The notes beneath the pieces are model-generated. The model saw only the letters and a list, made by a program, of their open reading frames with translations. It ran no database searches and was not told the DNA's origin. This document shows, one piece after another, positions 4,548 to 5,258 of a stretch of 5,258 nucleotides of DNA (positions within the stretch are counted from its first letter, which is position 1; every line of letters begins with the position of its first letter). Position numbers and translations under genes: made by a program. Source of the stretch: Chitinophagaceae bacterium UBA3961 (GTDB lineage: Bacteria; Bacteroidota; Bacteroidia; Chitinophagales; Chitinophagaceae); NCBI GenBank assembly GCA_002385265.1, contig DGDD01000095.1, positions 1,631 to 6,888 of the forward strand. Direction: 5' to 3'.

Positions 4548-5201
4548 TTACTTTTTCTCTTCTCCGCTCCAGATCCACTTCTTAATAACACTCACAATAG
4601 TTGTGGCAATAATAGCACCCGAGAACGCGAGGAAGATGTCTTTCTGCGCATCCCAAATATCACCTTGTGTGCCTAAGTAGGCATCGCCTTGGGCAGGAAA
4701 GAATAGATCAGCCACGGCCCATTCAATCAATTCATAGAATGCACTTACAGATAGCGTGATCTCAATGGGCAATAACCACGACACTCTTACCGGATATCCC
4801 AACCAACGCAAGAACAATTCCCGCATGGGATATGCCAAAAGGAATCCAAAGCTGAAATGCACAATACGATCGTAATGATTGCGCTTGGTATGAAAGAGGT
4901 CTTGCAAATAATACCCGAGCGGATTCTCGGCATAGGTGTACTTCGCCCCGTATACATGCAAGCAGATGTAAACAAAAATGAGCAGATAACTTAAATCGCT
5001 GAATTGATATTTCTTATAGGTAACAAACAAGAAGATCAGAAAAATAAAGGTGAGGGTATTCTCCAAAAACCAATTGCTCAGGTCAGAGGTTCCCACCAAT
5101 GTACTGATCCATAAAGCGAAGAACAATACAATAAATGCTATTAACCAGTAATTCTTTTTTACGGGTGTGCGAAAGGTTGAGACGGCAACTGAGAAAGGCA
5201 T
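4548..5201 (-). CDS. yjdF: DUF2238 (YjdF-type) inner-membrane protein
   Basis: This is a 217-residue polytopic membrane protein of the DUF2238 family, whose E. coli member is the inner-membrane protein YjdF; its biochemical role is not known to me. Hydrophobic segments lie at about residues 18-36, 48-62, 69-85, 112-126, 142-165 and 187-207, giving five or six spans. Family-typical polar motifs lie between them: HVYGAKYTYAENPLGYYLQD (82-101), RNHYDRIVHFSFGFL (107-121), YELIEW (156-161) and GTQGDIWDAQKDI (177-189). The many conserved His, Tyr, Asp and Glu residues in or next to membrane segments suggest a polar or metal-binding site, which is inference. Length is normal for the family and the frame is intact. 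The ATG is the only good early start, but it directly abuts an AT-rich repeat tail, with no Shine-Dalgarno. It is convergent with the MTHFR-like gene. Naming it YjdF-like rests on motif recognition, not a search. Confidence 0.88.
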   Translation of the reverse strand: MPFSVAVSTFRTPVKKNYWLIAFIVLFFALWISTLVGTSDLSNWFLENTLTFIFLIFLFVTYKKYQFSDLSYLLIFVYICLHVYGAKYTYAENPLGYYLQDLFHTKRNHYDRIVHFSFGFLLAYPMRELFLRWLGYPVRVSWLLPIEITLSVSAFYELIEWAVADLFFPAQGDAYLGTQGDIWDAQKDIFLAFSGAIIATTIVSVIKKWIWSGEEKK

Positions 5202-5258
5202 GATAATTAATAGTTAAGAATTAATAATTAATAAGTAACAATTAATAATTGAACAGCC
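5202..5258 (-). repeat. Inverted AT-rich repeat tail at the start of the YjdF-type gene (partial)
   Basis: Read on the minus strand, this begins GGCTGTTCAATTATTAATTG, continues with TTACTTATTAATTATTAATT and ends ATTAATTATC immediately before the ATG. It is the same tail as at 160-198, 1978-2053 and 3218-3249 but in the opposite orientation. The window ends here, so the rest of the element is expected just outside. It makes up the visible 5' untranslated and promoter region of the gene. Confidence 0.8.

Noticed and set aside
4787..4975. Second minus-strand frame inside the YjdF-type gene
   Set aside because: It is an alternative frame of a well-supported membrane protein and has no motif of its own.

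Overview
The window looks like a stretch of a Bacteroidota chromosome, most likely from the Chitinophagia/Flavobacteriia side of the phylum. This is inferred from moderately low GC, genes without a Shine-Dalgarno sequence, two small lipoproteins with type II signal peptides, and intergenic gaps filled with AT-rich and GCAGCG/GCAGAG-type short repeats. No rRNA, tRNA, transposase, integrase, CRISPR array or phage gene is visible.

Five genes are supported. On the minus strand, from left to right, are a secreted CAP-domain (SCP/PR-1-like) protein (203-784), an uncharacterised lipoprotein (874-1509) and a lipoprotein with two DxDGDG calcium-loop motifs (2057-2830). On the plus strand is a divergent methylenetetrahydrofolate-reductase-fold protein (3292-4215). 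It converges on a minus-strand DUF2238/YjdF-type membrane protein (4548-5201). They share no obvious pathway. The three left-hand products are predicted to be exported, the fourth is a cytoplasmic flavoprotein-fold enzyme and the fifth an inner-membrane protein. None of the spacings forces an operon; only the 89-bp gap between the first two genes is short enough to allow one.

The most distinctive content is non-coding. The gaps at 1-202, 1510-2056, 2831-3291 and 4216-4547 each carry a mosaic repeat element. Its constant part is a 37-bp core made of four GCAGCG-type units of 9, 8, 9 and 11 bp (44-80, 1807-1843, 3084-3120, 4281-4317), always on the plus strand. Around it are interchangeable modules: a 5' module with a second periodic array and a T-rich spacer, a polypyrimidine tract, hairpin inserts, and an AT-rich tail that ends at or near a gene boundary. 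A fifth AT tail lies inverted at 5202-5258, directly against the start codon of the YjdF-type gene, and is cut by the window end. The copies differ by gain or loss of whole modules and by internal tandem duplications, which suggests an active or recently active repeat family.

No complete new defence, secretion or mobile system is visible. The leads worth following are the modular repeat family and its placement against gene ends, a perfect 14-bp stem-loop built from one core copy, a 23-nt long-range inverted repeat, and the apparent loss of the catalytic glutamate in the MTHFR-like enzyme.
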